64,000 bases of DNA from Xanthomarina sp. F2636L (GCF_026410195.1 NZ_JAPMLM010000068.1:191001-255000); one strand, 5' to 3'. Shown: positions 9,525 through 18,619, counted from the first letter of the stretch. Notes: generated from the sequence alone by a model not told the origin. A program made the numbers and translations.

Positions 9525-9920
9525 TTATTGAGGAATAAGAACTTTCATCTTTTCCATTTGCTCTTTATCTAGAACAGAACCCATTTCTTTTTGAAAAACT
9601 TCATCGCTCAATAAAGCAGATTGAAGATTATCTGTTTGACTAGCACCATCTTTAGAATTCATTAAAGAGTCGGCACCTAATCCACTTATAATTTTTTGAA
9701 ACTTGTCACTTTTTAATTGGTTTATTACCAAACCAGAAACTTGCTCTTGTTGTTTTTCGTTTAAATTTAACTTTCTTGTTAAACTCTTCACTTGGTCAGA
9801 AGCTAAATTCTCAATCATAGAACCGTTTGAGGAAGAAGCACTTTTTGATGTAGACGACAAATTTTGGGCTGAAACTTGTATCATACTAAATGCAAAAAAT
9901 AAAAATAATAATTTTTTCAT
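9525..9920 (-). CDS. small secreted protein of unknown function
   Basis: 131 residues. An N-terminal signal peptide (KKLLFLFFAFSMIQVSAQ) ends at about residue 19. A Ser-rich linker and an alpha-helical region with LNLNEKQQEQVSGLV follow. That heptad-like segment recalls the LTxxQ helices of Spy/CpxP-type periplasmic proteins, but the likeness is weak and I do not assign a function. It converges on proA and has its own short upstream region (9921-10084) facing rpoD. Confidence 0.7.
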   Translation of the reverse strand: MKKLLFLFFAFSMIQVSAQNLSSTSKSASSSNGSMIENLASDQVKSLTRKLNLNEKQQEQVSGLVINQLKSDKFQKIISGLGADSLMNSKDGASQTDNLQSALLSDEVFQKEMGSVLDKEQMEKMKVLIPQ

Positions 9921-10084
9921 GATATGTTTTTATTTATAATCTGGAATTAAGATACTAAATTTCTACATATTTTAGATAAAATCACCTTTAAAAAAATAAA
10001 TACATCTTTCTGTAACAAAATATACTCTTTCAACGTATAACTATAACATATAGTAACAACTTAACTTATTCAGGCATTTATTAG

Positions 10085-10948
10085 ATGAGACAACTTAAAA
10101 TTACCAAGCAGGTTACCAATAGAGAAACCGCTTCGTTAGACAAATATCTTCAAGAAATTGGAAAAGTTGACTTAATTACAGCAGACGAGGAAGTAGAATT
10201 AGCACAACGTATTAAAGCAGGAGATCAACTTGCTTTAGAGAAATTGACAAAGGCTAATTTACGTTTCGTTGTTTCGGTAGCTAAGCAATATCAAAATCAA
10301 GGTTTAACCCTACCAGATTTAATAAATGAAGGGAATTTAGGGCTTATTAAAGCTGCGCAACGTTTCGATGAAACTCGTGGTTTTAAATTTATTTCTTATG
10401 CTGTTTGGTGGATTAGACAATCCATTTTACAGGCTTTGGCAGAACAATCGCGTATTGTACGTTTGCCTTTGAATAAAATTGGTTCTATCAATAAAATCAA
10501 TAAAACATTTGCCTTTTTAGAGCAAGCTCATGAGCGTCCTCCTAGTGCTGAAGAAATTGCTAAAGAATTAGACATGACCATCAACGATGTTAAGGAATCC
10601 ATGAAAAATTCTGGACGTCATGTAAGTATGGATGCTCCTTTAGTTGAAGGTGAAGATTCTAACTTATATGATGTTTTAAATAGTGGAGAGTCTCCAAATC
10701 CTGATAGAGATTTATTACACGAATCTTTACGTACTGAAATTGAAAGAGCTCTTGAAACTTTAACACCACGTGAAGCAGATGTAATCCGTTTATACTTTGG
10801 TTTAGCAAACCAGCATCCAATGACTTTGGAAGAAATTGGTGAAACATTCGACCTAACAAGAGAGCGTGTGAGACAGATTAAAGAAAAAGCTATTCGTAGA
10901 TTAAAACACACGTCTAGAAGCAAAATATTAAAAACTTATTTAGGATAG
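10085..10948 (+). CDS. rpoD: RNA polymerase primary sigma factor RpoD/SigA
   Basis: Directs RNA polymerase to housekeeping promoters. At 287 residues it is the short Bacteroidetes form, lacking the large non-conserved region of E. coli sigma-70. Visible parts: region 1.2 ([15 protein letters not shown]), region 2 with [17 protein letters not shown] and [13 protein letters not shown] for -10 melting and recognition, region 3 ([13 protein letters not shown]), and region 4 with the helix-turn-helix [18 protein letters not shown]. Such sigma factors read TTTG/TAnnTTTG promoters, and several are annotated here. It is transcribed alone and followed by two hairpins. Confidence 0.97.
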   Translation: MRQLKITKQVTNRETASLDKYLQEIGKVDLITADEEVELAQRIKAGDQLALEKLTKANLRFVVSVAKQYQNQGLTLPDLINEGNLGLIKAAQRFDETRGFKFISYAVWWIRQSILQALAEQSRIVRLPLNKIGSINKINKTFAFLEQAHERPPSAEEIAKELDMTINDVKESMKNSGRHVSMDAPLVEGEDSNLYDVLNSGESPNPDRDLLHESLRTEIERALETLTPREADVIRLYFGLANQHPMTLEEIGETFDLTRERVRQIKEKAIRRLKHTSRSKILKTYLG

Positions 10949-10983
10949 TAATCTATAATGGTTACAACTAAATTACAATAACA

Positions 10984-11031
10984 AACAGTTAGGAATTCCG
11001 GTTTACACAGGAATTTTACTGTTCGTTTTTT
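10984..11031 (+). terminator. terminator after rpoD (proximal)
   Basis: Paired arms AACAGT..AATTCC and GGAATT..ACTGTT with a small internal bulge and a 10-base loop, followed by CG and T6. It starts about 35 bases after the rpoD stop. Confidence 0.7.
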
Positions 11032-11042
11032 GATTGATGAAA

Positions 11043-11077
11043 GAAGCCAGAGCTGATTACTCTGGCTTCATTTTTTT
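11043..11077 (+). terminator. second terminator between rpoD and rpe
   Basis: Ten-base perfect stem GAAGCCAGAG / CTCTGGCTTC with a 7-base loop, followed by A and T7. It sits directly before the rpe -7 box, insulating rpe from rpoD transcription. Confidence 0.88.
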
Positions 11078-11080
11078 GTC

Positions 11081-11088
11081 TATTTTTG
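11081..11088 (+). promoter_or_regulatory. -7 promoter box of rpe
   Basis: TATTTTTG matches TAnnTTTG and follows the second rpoD terminator at once. Transcription would start near 11095, about 18 bases before the ATG. No good -33 TTTG is visible. Confidence 0.5.
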
Positions 11089-11112
11089 CAAAAACAAAAC
11101 AACAACTCAACA

Positions 11113-11775
11113 ATGAACTCAAAACTAATAGCACCTTCCATGTTAGCAGCAGATTTTGGCAATATGCAACGCGATGTAGAAATGGTTAATAATAGCGAAG
11201 CCGATTGGTTCCACATTGACGTAATGGATGGACATTTTGTTCCAAATATTTCTTATGGCATGCCAGTAATTGCTGCTATTAAAAAGCATGCAACAAAACC
11301 ATTAGATGTCCATTTAATGATTGAAAAACCTGAACGCTATATTGAAGAATTTGCTAAAGTTGGAGCAAATATCATTACCGTTCATTACGAATCCACAGTA
11401 CATTTACACAGAACTCTTACACAAATTGAAGATGCTGGCTGTAAAGCTGGAGTGGTTTTAAACTTAACTACACCTGTCTCAGTTTTAGAAGATATTTTAC
11501 CTAAATGTTATATGGTATTATTGATGTCTATTAATCCCGGATTTGGAGGTCAGAAGTTTGAAGAAATGACCTATAATAGAATCAAAAAACTAAGACGCAT
11601 GATTGATGAACAAGGTCTAAGCACTAAAATTGAAATAGATGGTGGTGTTACAGACAAAAACATCAAGCAATTGGTAGATGCTGGCGCAGACGCCTTTGTT
11701 GCAGGAAGTCATGTATTTAAAAGCGATAATCCCACAGAAACCATCAAGCAATTAAAACACCTTGCTAATTCATAA
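11113..11775 (+). CDS. rpe: ribulose-phosphate 3-epimerase
   Basis: Interconverts ribulose 5-phosphate and xylulose 5-phosphate in the pentose phosphate pathway. A TIM-barrel protein of 220 residues starting MNSKLIAPSMLAADF. Metal and catalytic residues sit in HIDVMDGHFVPN, VHLMIEKP and EIDGGV, and SINPGFGGQKF is the phosphate-binding loop. I chose the ATG at 11113; a longer frame from 11086 adds nine residues the family lacks and would begin inside the -7 box. Single gene with its own promoter and a perfect palindromic terminator. Confidence 0.95.
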   Translation: MNSKLIAPSMLAADFGNMQRDVEMVNNSEADWFHIDVMDGHFVPNISYGMPVIAAIKKHATKPLDVHLMIEKPERYIEEFAKVGANIITVHYESTVHLHRTLTQIEDAGCKAGVVLNLTTPVSVLEDILPKCYMVLLMSINPGFGGQKFEEMTYNRIKKLRRMIDEQGLSTKIEIDGGVTDKNIKQLVDAGADAFVAGSHVFKSDNPTETIKQLKHLANS

Positions 11776-11801
11776 AAAAAGCTCCAATTGGAGCTTTTTT
11801 T
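11774..11801 (+). terminator. palindromic bidirectional terminator, rpe / CBS gene
   Basis: A perfect 28-base palindrome: A7, GCTCCAA, its complement TTGGAGC, T7. It overlaps the last base of the rpe stop codon region and faces the convergent CBS gene (stop at 11824), so it can end both transcripts. Confidence 0.88.
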
Positions 11802-11823
11802 GGTTAGAATAGAAATCAATTGG

Positions 11824-12243
11824 TTAGAATTGTTCAATTAAGTAGTTGATTAAATCTGTAGTAGTAACAATACCTACTAGTTTTTTATTATCTACAACTG
11901 GTAAAGCATGAAATTCTTTTTTAGCTAATATTTCTGCCACTTCTTTTATGGTTGTTGTAGACGTTACGCTTGTTAAGTTCTTGGCCATAACTTGCTCTAT
12001 AGTAAACATATTGTAAACAACAGTATCCACATTTTCTTCATCTTCATCTATGGCATCTGCAAAACTAATTCTTAGCAAATCTGTATAGCTTAACATACCA
12101 ATAATTTTATCGCCACTAACTACAGGAATATGCCTGATTTTCTTCGTTTTAAAAATGCGCTCTGCAGTCTCTAAATCGTCTGTATGATTTAATGTAATGA
12201 CCTCTTTAGTCATTATGTCTGAAATTGGTGCTCTTCGTTTCAT
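11824..12243 (-). CDS. tandem CBS-domain protein
   Basis: About 139 residues made of two CBS motifs: PISDIMTKEVITLN... with IRHIPVVSGDKIIGMLSYTDLL, and VMAKNLTSVTS... with FHALPVVDNKKLVGIVTTTDLI. CBS pairs usually bind adenine nucleotides and act as energy or redox sensors; no catalytic domain is attached. The start is uncertain: the ATG at 12243 (MKRRAPISDIM) begins right at the conserved core, while an ATG at 12288 would add 15 residues. It converges on rpe and lies 76 bases from the M90 peptidase gene in the same direction. Its partner is unknown. Confidence 0.85.
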   Translation of the reverse strand: MKRRAPISDIMTKEVITLNHTDDLETAERIFKTKKIRHIPVVSGDKIIGMLSYTDLLRISFADAIDEDEENVDTVVYNMFTIEQVMAKNLTSVTSTTTIKEVAEILAKKEFHALPVVDNKKLVGIVTTTDLINYLIEQF

Positions 12244-12319
12244 GTGTTTAGTTTTAAATTCTTTACTAAAGATAACCTTATAAGACATTAAAAAGAATGA
12301 CAAAAGTCATGTAAACAGA

Positions 12320-13162
12320 CTAATAACCAGAAAAATTAAAATTTAACATTTGCTTGGTTTTAGCATACACATCTGGAAATTGGGATCGGAATTCTGAAGG
12401 AGTTTCAATAAAGGTTTCAATAATTACGGCAATAAACTCAAATTGATTGGTAAGTGCATATTCTCTAAAGTAACCAGAAGTCATCATACGTTGCCGTAAA
12501 TTTTCTTGATTGGCTAACAACTTGTTTAATTCGTAAAAAGTATCAGTAAAAATAGCTGCTCCAATGTGCTTTTCTCTTATACTATTTAAATGAATGGCGT
12601 GTGCAAACTCGTGGATTCCTAAATTGAGATTGTCGTTTTTTATATCATAGCCTTTTAAAAAGTGGGTCCAAGACAAAACCAAAGCTTTTAGTTGAAAATT
12701 ATACTCTCCTTTATGATAGGCATCGTTAGTTTTAGAATAGAATTCGGATGGGTAGATAAAAATCATTTTTACTGAACGGATATAAAAATTTCTAAAACCA
12801 AAAGTTAACATAACAGCAGTGGCTGAAATCAAGACTTTCATTTCTTCTGAAACAACAATCCCATTTCTTCCTATAAATTCTTTATGCGAAATAAATCGAA
12901 CCAATCGATGCTCGAAATATTTTTTTTCTTTAGTCGGGAGTCGTTTATAAAAGATAAACTTTTCTTCTAAAATAGATTTTTGTTGTTTGGGTAATTTTTT
13001 AAGCAGTAACGAACTATGCCGATAAAGTGGCTTTTTATAGATCATAACGTAAGCCGCTTCTACCATATTTACCAAGGCATAAATAATTAAACCCAATAAT
13101 ACAAAAAGTAAAAATCCAAATATAAGCAGGTATTCTATTGGAAATTTTGGTAGGTCTATCAT
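12320..13162 (-). CDS. M90 (MtfA-type) zinc metallopeptidase, membrane-anchored
   Basis: 280 residues. One N-terminal membrane span (LLIFGFLLFVLLGLIIYALVNMV, about 11-33) is followed by a soluble domain with the zinc-binding HEFAH motif in LGIHEFAHAIHLNS near residue 186. A glutamate-rich helix (NQFEFIAVIIETFIETP) near 240 probably gives the third ligand. E. coli MtfA of this family is an aminopeptidase that titrates the regulator Mlc; the flavobacterial form has an added membrane anchor and its target is unknown. Same direction as the CBS gene; possibly co-transcribed. Confidence 0.87.
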   Translation of the reverse strand: MIDLPKFPIEYLLIFGFLLFVLLGLIIYALVNMVEAAYVMIYKKPLYRHSSLLLKKLPKQQKSILEEKFIFYKRLPTKEKKYFEHRLVRFISHKEFIGRNGIVVSEEMKVLISATAVMLTFGFRNFYIRSVKMIFIYPSEFYSKTNDAYHKGEYNFQLKALVLSWTHFLKGYDIKNDNLNLGIHEFAHAIHLNSIREKHIGAAIFTDTFYELNKLLANQENLRQRMMTSGYFREYALTNQFEFIAVIIETFIETPSEFRSQFPDVYAKTKQMLNFNFSGY

Positions 13163-13269
13163 AGGTTTGAGATTACTTTGATAAATCTAGTAAATTAAAA
13201 ACATAATTCGGATTAAAATTCTAAATAGGAAATCTTAAATAAATTATATTTTAATTTTAGAGTTATAAA

Positions 13270-13297
13270 CAAAAAACAAGCTGGATACCAACTTGTT
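13270..13297 (-). terminator. terminator downstream of tRNA-Arg
   Basis: Read on the minus strand: ACAAG-TTGG-TAT-CCA-G-CTTGT followed by T5, starting about 13 bases after the tRNA 3' end. The stem is 8 bp with one mismatch. Confidence 0.7.
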
Positions 13298-13309
13298 TTT
13301 GTTTATTCG

Positions 13310-13383
13310 TGACCTCGAGAGGGTTCGAACCTCCAACCATCAGAGCCGAAATCTGATATTCTATCCAGTTGAACTACGAGGCC
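13310..13383 (-). tRNA. tRNA-Arg (anticodon UCG)
   Basis: A 74-base cloverleaf: acceptor GGCCTCG / CGAGGTC with discriminator A, D arm GTTC/GAAT, anticodon stem TCAGA/TCTGA with loop TTTCGGC, T arm GGAGG/CCTCT with TTCGAAC. The anticodon TCG (complement of 13347-13349) reads CGA codons. The 3' CCA is not encoded. Confidence 0.97.
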
Positions 13384-13387
13384 AATT

Positions 13388-13407
13388 ATTCCTACGAAAG
13401 CAGGAAT
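13388..13407. repeat. REP-like palindrome
   Basis: ATTCCTACGAAAGCAGGAAT: imperfect arms ATTCCT/AGGAAT around a GAAAG-containing centre, just upstream of tRNA-Arg. It resembles the widely dispersed palindrome of the form ATTCCTGC-GAAA-GCAGGAAT. Only one copy is in this window. Confidence 0.45.
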
Positions 13408-13433
13408 CTCTAAATTATAATTATTCTCTTTTT

Positions 13434-13871
13434 TTAATATTCACTTGGCAAAATAATAATGTCAGCCACAAATTGTTGTTCTTTATCAAAATATTTATAG
13501 ATCAAAGTGGTATTGTTTTTTCGAAAAAATTCAGCTTCCCTATTTGATTTCAGTTGATTGGTAATTTCAGGTTTAAAAACATCTTTGAAAACATCTATAT
13601 CTATATCAACAAGATTATCTTTCAATAAAGTATAATTATTTTGTATGATGTTTTTATTTGGTGAAGTTACGCTATCCAATCTCGTGTTATCATCAATCAC
13701 AAATGGACAATCCTGATTCATAATTAGAGCTCTTTCGCTCAAAGTATTGTTTTCGCTTAATTTAGCTTTTGTGTTAGAATTAAAAAATCTTGATCCTAAA
13801 TTTGCAAAAATAACAACAACAGCAACTAATATTAAAGTACTGAGTAGATTCTTTTTTTTCTTTTGTTCCAT
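13434..13871 (-). CDS. small single-span membrane protein, unknown
   Basis: 145 residues. A basic N-terminus (MEQKKKKN) precedes one membrane span (LLSTLILVAVVVIFANLG, about 9-26); the remainder looks extracytoplasmic. One Cys lies in QDCPF near residue 55. No domain is recognised. It lies 26 bases downstream of the GatB/YqeY gene on the same strand, so the two are probably co-transcribed. Confidence 0.7.
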   Translation of the reverse strand: MEQKKKKNLLSTLILVAVVVIFANLGSRFFNSNTKAKLSENNTLSERALIMNQDCPFVIDDNTRLDSVTSPNKNIIQNNYTLLKDNLVDIDIDVFKDVFKPEITNQLKSNREAEFFRKNNTTLIYKYFDKEQQFVADIIILPSEY

Positions 13872-13897
13872 TTTTATTTCTAAAATCTTTATTCAGA

Positions 13898-14347
13898 TTA
13901 AGCCAACTTTGCCCTAACAATATTAGAAATAGTCTTTCCATCGGCTTTACCAGCCAACTCCTGGCTTACAATACCCATAACTTTACCCATATCTTTCATA
14001 CCTTCTGCTCCAACACTTTCAATAGTTATAACTACTACCTTTTCAATTTCTTCATCTGTAAGAGCTTCGGGTAGAAATTGATTAATAACTTCAGCTTCTG
14101 CCAATTCTGGATCTGCTAAATCCTGGCGCCCTTGTTCTATATAGATAGAAGCACTATCCTTTCTTTGTTTTACTTGTTTTTGAAGGATCTTAAGCTCTTC
14201 TTCTTCGGTTAATTCTTCTTTTGCGCCACTTTCAGTTTGAGCTAATAATATAGCCGATTTAACTGCTCTTAAAGCCGTTAAAGCCGTTTGATCTTTGTTT
14301 TTCATGGCTTCTTTTATAGCTGTCATGATATCTTGTTGTAAACTCAT
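13898..14347 (-). CDS. GatB/YqeY domain protein
   Basis: 149 residues, close to the usual YqeY length. It is mostly alpha-helical, with the family segments LRAVKSAILLAQTE, KILQKQVKQRKDSASIY and DMGKVMGIVSQELAGKADGK. The fold is that of the tRNA-binding tail of GatB; a role in tRNA-dependent amidation is assumed but unproven for stand-alone members. It lies downstream of ftsZ, but a 195-base gap with a hairpin and its own TATCTTCG box suggests separate transcription. Confidence 0.9.
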   Translation of the reverse strand: MSLQQDIMTAIKEAMKNKDQTALTALRAVKSAILLAQTESGAKEELTEEEELKILQKQVKQRKDSASIYIEQGRQDLADPELAEAEVINQFLPEALTDEEIEKVVVITIESVGAEGMKDMGKVMGIVSQELAGKADGKTISNIVRAKLA

Positions 14348-14369
14348 TTTTTTTATTTTTAAGAGGTTA

Positions 14370-14377
14370 CGAAGATA
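14370..14377 (-). promoter_or_regulatory. possible -7 box for the GatB/YqeY gene
   Basis: Read on the minus strand: TATCTTCG, one mismatch from TAnnTTTG, 22 bases before the ATG. Weak evidence on its own. Confidence 0.3.
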
Positions 14378-14462
14378 ATAAAAAGCTGTTAGTTAAGAGC
14401 ACATCTTATCAATTGCATTTAACATATGCAGGGTTAAATTCTATTATTTAGGTAAATGAAGC

Positions 14463-14508
14463 TTAAAAAAAAGTAAGAACCCGAAAGACCTATAAAATCA
14501 TTCGGGTT
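14463..14508 (-). terminator. terminator after ftsZ (end of the dcw operon)
   Basis: On the minus strand AACCCGAA, a 15-base loop and TTCGGGTT, then CTTAC and T8. The T run is offset by about five bases, which lowers confidence. It lies 35 bases past the ftsZ stop and marks the end of the long division operon. Confidence 0.55.
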
Positions 14509-14542
14509 TTAAAGAAGCTCAAAACACTAAACTTAATCGCTA

Positions 14543-16480
14543 TTAATCTACGTTATCGTGCAAAAACGAATTATTGCTTCTAAATTGTATGTCGTCATTA
14601 TCGTCTGTACTAATGCTAGTTCCAGACATGTTTGATTCAGATGAATGTTGTGTTTCATCCAAATCTATTCCTCGACGTTTGTATGCTGGTATTTTTTCTA
14701 TATCATCAATTTTTGAATTGTTGAATTTATAGTTAAAATCTTTCATTTTACGTCTGCGCTCTTCAGCGCGTTCTTTTAATAATTCTGAAATTGGGGTGTT
14801 CATTGGATCAATTTCCTCTGAAGTTTCCTGATTTTCTTGTTGCTTGATAATTTTCTTTTCGAAAACTATTTCTTTATCAAATTCTTCAGCAATCTCTACA
14901 ACCTTTTCTTCCTTTTTGTTTTTATTAATTCCAGATTCTATTTCAACATAATCATCTAATGCGTATCTGGTTTCACCGTGTTCATTGGTCTCTGTTACTG
15001 GAATTACTTCTACATAATCGTTAACAGGAATTTTTTTTATATTCTCATCTAAATCATGGACTACAAAATCTTCATCTTTATTTTCAATAGTTGGGCTACT
15101 TATTGGCATATCAAAAGTAAGCGTGATTTGTTGTTCTTCTTCTTCAATTTCTTCTTCCTTAATACTGCTTTGAACTTCAGTGATAACAAAATCGTTCTCT
15201 TCAATATTTGTTAAAACTTCATCATAAACAACATCTACATTTTTAATAGCTTCAGTGGTTTTAACGAGGTCATTTTCATTTGAAACTTTAGTTGGGTTAC
15301 TAAAATCTTCAAATTCATTTAAATCCAAAGTATGTTTAACTACTGGTGTTTCCTTTTTCTCTTCTAACTCAATATTAGGCGTAATAATAGCTGGAGCTTG
15401 TTCCTTTTTTGTTAAATCTTTTTCAAAAGGTTTGTCTTCTTCTAAAGCATGAATTACTTTTTTTGTTTCGGTATTTGAAATCTCATCTTGTTGATCAATA
15501 TCAAACCCAGTTGCAATTATAGTTACTGCAATAGATTCTTCTAACGAATCGTCTTCTCCAACTCCCATAATAATGTTGGCTCCATGACCTGCTTCGTTTT
15601 GAATATGATCGTTAATTTCACCTATTTCATCAATTGTAATTTCTTGTGCACCAGAAACAATAAGCAGCAATACATTCTTGGCTCCGGTAATTTTATTATC
15701 GTTTAATAATGGAGAATCTAGGGCTTTGCTAATAGCATCATGTGCTCTATTTTGTCCAGACGATGTTGCAGAACCCATAATAGCAGTTCCGCTATTACTT
15801 AATACGGTTTTAGCATCACGTAAATCGATGTTTTGTGTATAGTGATGGGTTATAACCTCGGCTATACCGCGAGCAGCAGTAGATAATACTTCGTCTGCTT
15901 TAGAAAACCCTGCTTTAAAGCCAAGATTCCCATAAACTTCACGTAATTTATTGTTGTTAATAACTACTAAGGAATCCACCACATTACGTAAATTTTCAAT
16001 CCCTATTTGCGCTTGTTGGTTACGCATTTTACCTTCAAATTGAAAAGGCATCGTTACAATTCCAACGGTTAAAATATCTAAATCCTTAGCCATTTTAGCA
16101 ATAATTGGAGCCGCTCCTGTTCCAGTTCCCCCACCCATTCCTGCTGTGATAAATATCATTTTGGTATTGGTATCCAACATACGTTGTATGTCTTCAAAAC
16201 TTTCAATAGCAGATTTCTCCCCAACATCTGGATTTGCTCCAGCTCCTAATCCTTCAGTTAAGTTTAGACCTAATTGAATTTTATTTGGGACACCACTATT
16301 TTGAAGTGCTTGTGCATCTGTATTACAAATGACAAAATCAACTCCCTTAATACCTTGTTGGAACATGTGATTGATAGCGTTGCTACCTCCACCTCCAACA
16401 CCAATAACTTTTATAACATTTGATTGATTTTTAGGTAAATCGAATGAAATGTTACTTTCGAATTCTTTGTTGCTGCTCAT
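14543..16480 (-). CDS. ftsZ: cell division GTPase FtsZ with a long acidic C-terminal region
   Basis: Forms the Z ring at mid-cell. The tubulin-like GTPase domain occupies about residues 15-330: VIGVGGGGSNAI, the tubulin signature GGGTGTGAAP near 115, and NNKLREVYG near 190. At 645 residues it is far longer than E. coli FtsZ (383). The extra is a linker of about 280 residues, very rich in Glu, Asp, Lys and Thr (about 335-610), ending in a basic patch (ERAEERRRKMKDF) and IPAYKRRGIDLDE, the likely partner-binding tail. Long linkers occur in Bacteroidetes FtsZ. Last gene of the dcw run, 99 bases after ftsA. Confidence 0.97.
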   Translation of the reverse strand: MSSNKEFESNISFDLPKNQSNVIKVIGVGGGGSNAINHMFQQGIKGVDFVICNTDAQALQNSGVPNKIQLGLNLTEGLGAGANPDVGEKSAIESFEDIQRMLDTNTKMIFITAGMGGGTGTGAAPIIAKMAKDLDILTVGIVTMPFQFEGKMRNQQAQIGIENLRNVVDSLVVINNNKLREVYGNLGFKAGFSKADEVLSTAARGIAEVITHHYTQNIDLRDAKTVLSNSGTAIMGSATSSGQNRAHDAISKALDSPLLNDNKITGAKNVLLLIVSGAQEITIDEIGEINDHIQNEAGHGANIIMGVGEDDSLEESIAVTIIATGFDIDQQDEISNTETKKVIHALEEDKPFEKDLTKKEQAPAIITPNIELEEKKETPVVKHTLDLNEFEDFSNPTKVSNENDLVKTTEAIKNVDVVYDEVLTNIEENDFVITEVQSSIKEEEIEEEEQQITLTFDMPISSPTIENKDEDFVVHDLDENIKKIPVNDYVEVIPVTETNEHGETRYALDDYVEIESGINKNKKEEKVVEIAEEFDKEIVFEKKIIKQQENQETSEEIDPMNTPISELLKERAEERRRKMKDFNYKFNNSKIDDIEKIPAYKRRGIDLDETQHSSESNMSGTSISTDDNDDIQFRSNNSFLHDNVD

Positions 16481-16579
16481 GAATTTCGTTTTTTAATGAT
16501 TCTATTACTTTTTGCGATATTTAAAATATCTATGGATTAATTCTAATATTTTTAACTTTTACTTTTATGCAACTCGTTT

Positions 16580-17896
16580 TTACTCTGCGTTGTCTAAAAA
16601 ATCCTTTACACGCTCTGTTAATTTATCTAAAAACGAACGTCTTTCTGGTTTTTGTTTTGGCTGCTCTGGCTCTTCATCTGGTTCTTCTAGAGGTGTAACT
16701 TCTGCTTGCTCCTCTTTTATTTCAGCCTTTTTTCTTTCTTGTCTTTTTAAGCCATCCATGACCAAGCCAACTGCTGTGGCATATAAAGGACTGGTTATTT
16801 CTTCATCGCTATCTCCTGCTAAATGCTCATTTGGATAACCAATTCTGGTATCCATTCCAGTAATGTATTCTACAAGTTGTTTTAGGTGTTTAAGCTGTGC
16901 GCCACCTCCTGTTAGAACAATTCCTGCAATAAGTTTCTTTTTCTGCTCTTCGTGACCGTAATTTTTTATTTCAACATAAACCTGCTCTACAATTTCAACA
17001 ACTCTAGCATGAATTATTTTCGATAGGTTTTTAAGGGTTATTTCTTTTGGATCTCTTCCTCTTAATCCAGGAATTGATACAATTTCATTCTCTTTATTTT
17101 CTCCTGGCCAGGCAGAACCAAACTTAATTTTTAATAATTCGGCTTGTTTTTCAATAATGGAACAACCTTCTTTGATATCTTCAGTTATAACATTTCCTCC
17201 AAATGGAATAACAGCTGTATGACGAATAATACCGTCTTTAAAAACTGCTAAGTCTGTAGTCCCTCCACCTATATCGATTAAAGCTACACCAGCTTCTTTT
17301 TCTTCTTGACTAAGAACGGCATTTGCCGAAGCTAAAGGTTCAAGAGTAATTCCTTCTAAATTTAAACCTGCACTTTTAATACAACGCCCTACATTTCTTA
17401 TGGAAGATACTTGACCAACTACTACATGAAAATTTGCTTCTAGTCTGCCTCCATACATTCCAATGGGCGCTTTTATTTCGGCTTGCCCATCTACTTTATA
17501 TTCTTGTGGCAACACATGAATAATCTCTTCTCCAGGAAGCATAACCAATTTATGAACCTGATTGATTAATCGTTCAATATCATCTTCATCTATAACTAGT
17601 TCAGAGTTAGGCCTAGTAATATAATCGCTGTGTTGCAAGCTTCTAATATGTTGTCCTGCGATTCCAACGGTTACATTCTCAATTTTTAATTCTGAAGCTG
17701 CTTCTGCTTCTTGAACGGCAGTTTGAATAGATTGAATGGTTTGCGTAATATTATTTACCACACCACGATGAACACCAAGACTCTTAGATCTACCAATACC
17801 TAAAATCTCAACTTTACCATACTCGTTTTTACGACCAATCATGGCCACAATTTTTGTGGTACCTATGTCTAATCCTACTGCTATATTGTTTTCCAT
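16580..17896 (-). CDS. ftsA: cell division protein FtsA
   Basis: Actin-like ATPase that tethers FtsZ to the membrane. 438 residues. ATP-binding segments are GLDIGTTKIVAMIG at the N-terminus, ALIDIGGGTTDLAVF near 208 and GIVLTGGGAQL near 328. The SHS2/1C subdomain lies between (about 85-165). A charged linker with Glu/Pro runs leads to RRSFLDKLTERVKDFLDN, an amphipathic helix that should insert in the inner membrane. Three bases separate it from the ftsQ stop; ftsZ follows. Confidence 0.96.
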   Translation of the reverse strand: MENNIAVGLDIGTTKIVAMIGRKNEYGKVEILGIGRSKSLGVHRGVVNNITQTIQSIQTAVQEAEAASELKIENVTVGIAGQHIRSLQHSDYITRPNSELVIDEDDIERLINQVHKLVMLPGEEIIHVLPQEYKVDGQAEIKAPIGMYGGRLEANFHVVVGQVSSIRNVGRCIKSAGLNLEGITLEPLASANAVLSQEEKEAGVALIDIGGGTTDLAVFKDGIIRHTAVIPFGGNVITEDIKEGCSIIEKQAELLKIKFGSAWPGENKENEIVSIPGLRGRDPKEITLKNLSKIIHARVVEIVEQVYVEIKNYGHEEQKKKLIAGIVLTGGGAQLKHLKQLVEYITGMDTRIGYPNEHLAGDSDEEITSPLYATAVGLVMDGLKRQERKKAEIKEEQAEVTPLEEPDEEPEQPKQKPERRSFLDKLTERVKDFLDNAE

Positions 17897-17899
17897 AGT

Positions 17900-18619
17900 T
17901 TATATTTTAGTACACACAACCTGACTCCCAAACTGTAAATTAACATTCGCATAGTCATCAAGAGACTTCTCTTTTAAAGCTTTGTTATAGAATGCTTTTA
18001 AATTCATGATTTTTTTATCTAAATTTTCCAAGGTTCCAAGCTGGATTGTAAAATTGCATTGTCTAAATTTTAAAATAATTGTATTCTTTTCTGTCTGTTG
18101 AATTTCTATCACATGTTTTTTCAAAAAAGGATCTTCTTCTATTTTTTGAGCTACTTTAAAAACGTTTAATAGGTTGTTTTTTTCAACAATTCCAGTTACA
18201 AGAGGAACTCTAGCAGTATAATTAGATGACAAAGGCATATAACTCCCCTGATCATCTATATAATAAGATGCATTAGTACGTACTCTTGCTATAGGTCTTT
18301 TTTGCTCAACATCTACGGTAAGTAACCCATTAACAGACACATACACTTGTGCAGACTTGACCATTTGATTAGAATTCAGGGCAGCTTCTAAATCATTCAA
18401 ATCTAAAGTTTCTTTAGGCTTATTTTTTACACTTTCGTTATTTTGTATTAACAATTTACTAACATTCTCATGTGTCAAGAAAAGGTTGTTATCTCCTTTA
18501 AAATTTATCACAGGATTGGACACTTTTCTAAGGGTGTTTTTTGTTGAAGAAAAGGCATACAAAAACACTACTAATATTAGCAACATAATCATTTTTATAT
18601 AATTCCAATTAACTCTCAA
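17900..18619 (-). CDS. ftsQ: cell division protein FtsQ
   Basis: Bitopic divisome protein linking early and late division proteins. 239 residues: a short cytoplasmic N-terminus, one span (MIMLLILVVFLYAFSS, about 10-25), then an extracytoplasmic part (LFLTHENVSKLLIQN for the POTRA region, and VNGLLTVDVEQKRPIARV). The chosen start is TTG at 18619, overlapping the end of murC by 11 bases. The first ATG (18592) would remove the basic residues before the span. Assignment rests on position between murC and ftsA as much as on sequence. Confidence 0.9.
   Translation of the reverse strand: MRVNWNYIKMIMLLILVVFLYAFSSTKNTLRKVSNPVINFKGDNNLFLTHENVSKLLIQNNESVKNKPKETLDLNDLEAALNSNQMVKSAQVYVSVNGLLTVDVEQKRPIARVRTNASYYIDDQGSYMPLSSNYTARVPLVTGIVEKNNLLNVFKVAQKIEEDPFLKKHVIEIQQTEKNTIILKFRQCNFTIQLGTLENLDKKIMNLKAFYNKALKEKSLDDYANVNLQFGSQVVCTKI

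Noticed and set aside
13391-13433. Mobile element at tRNA-Arg
   Set aside because: Only a REP-like palindrome lies upstream; genes on both sides are ordinary and closely packed.
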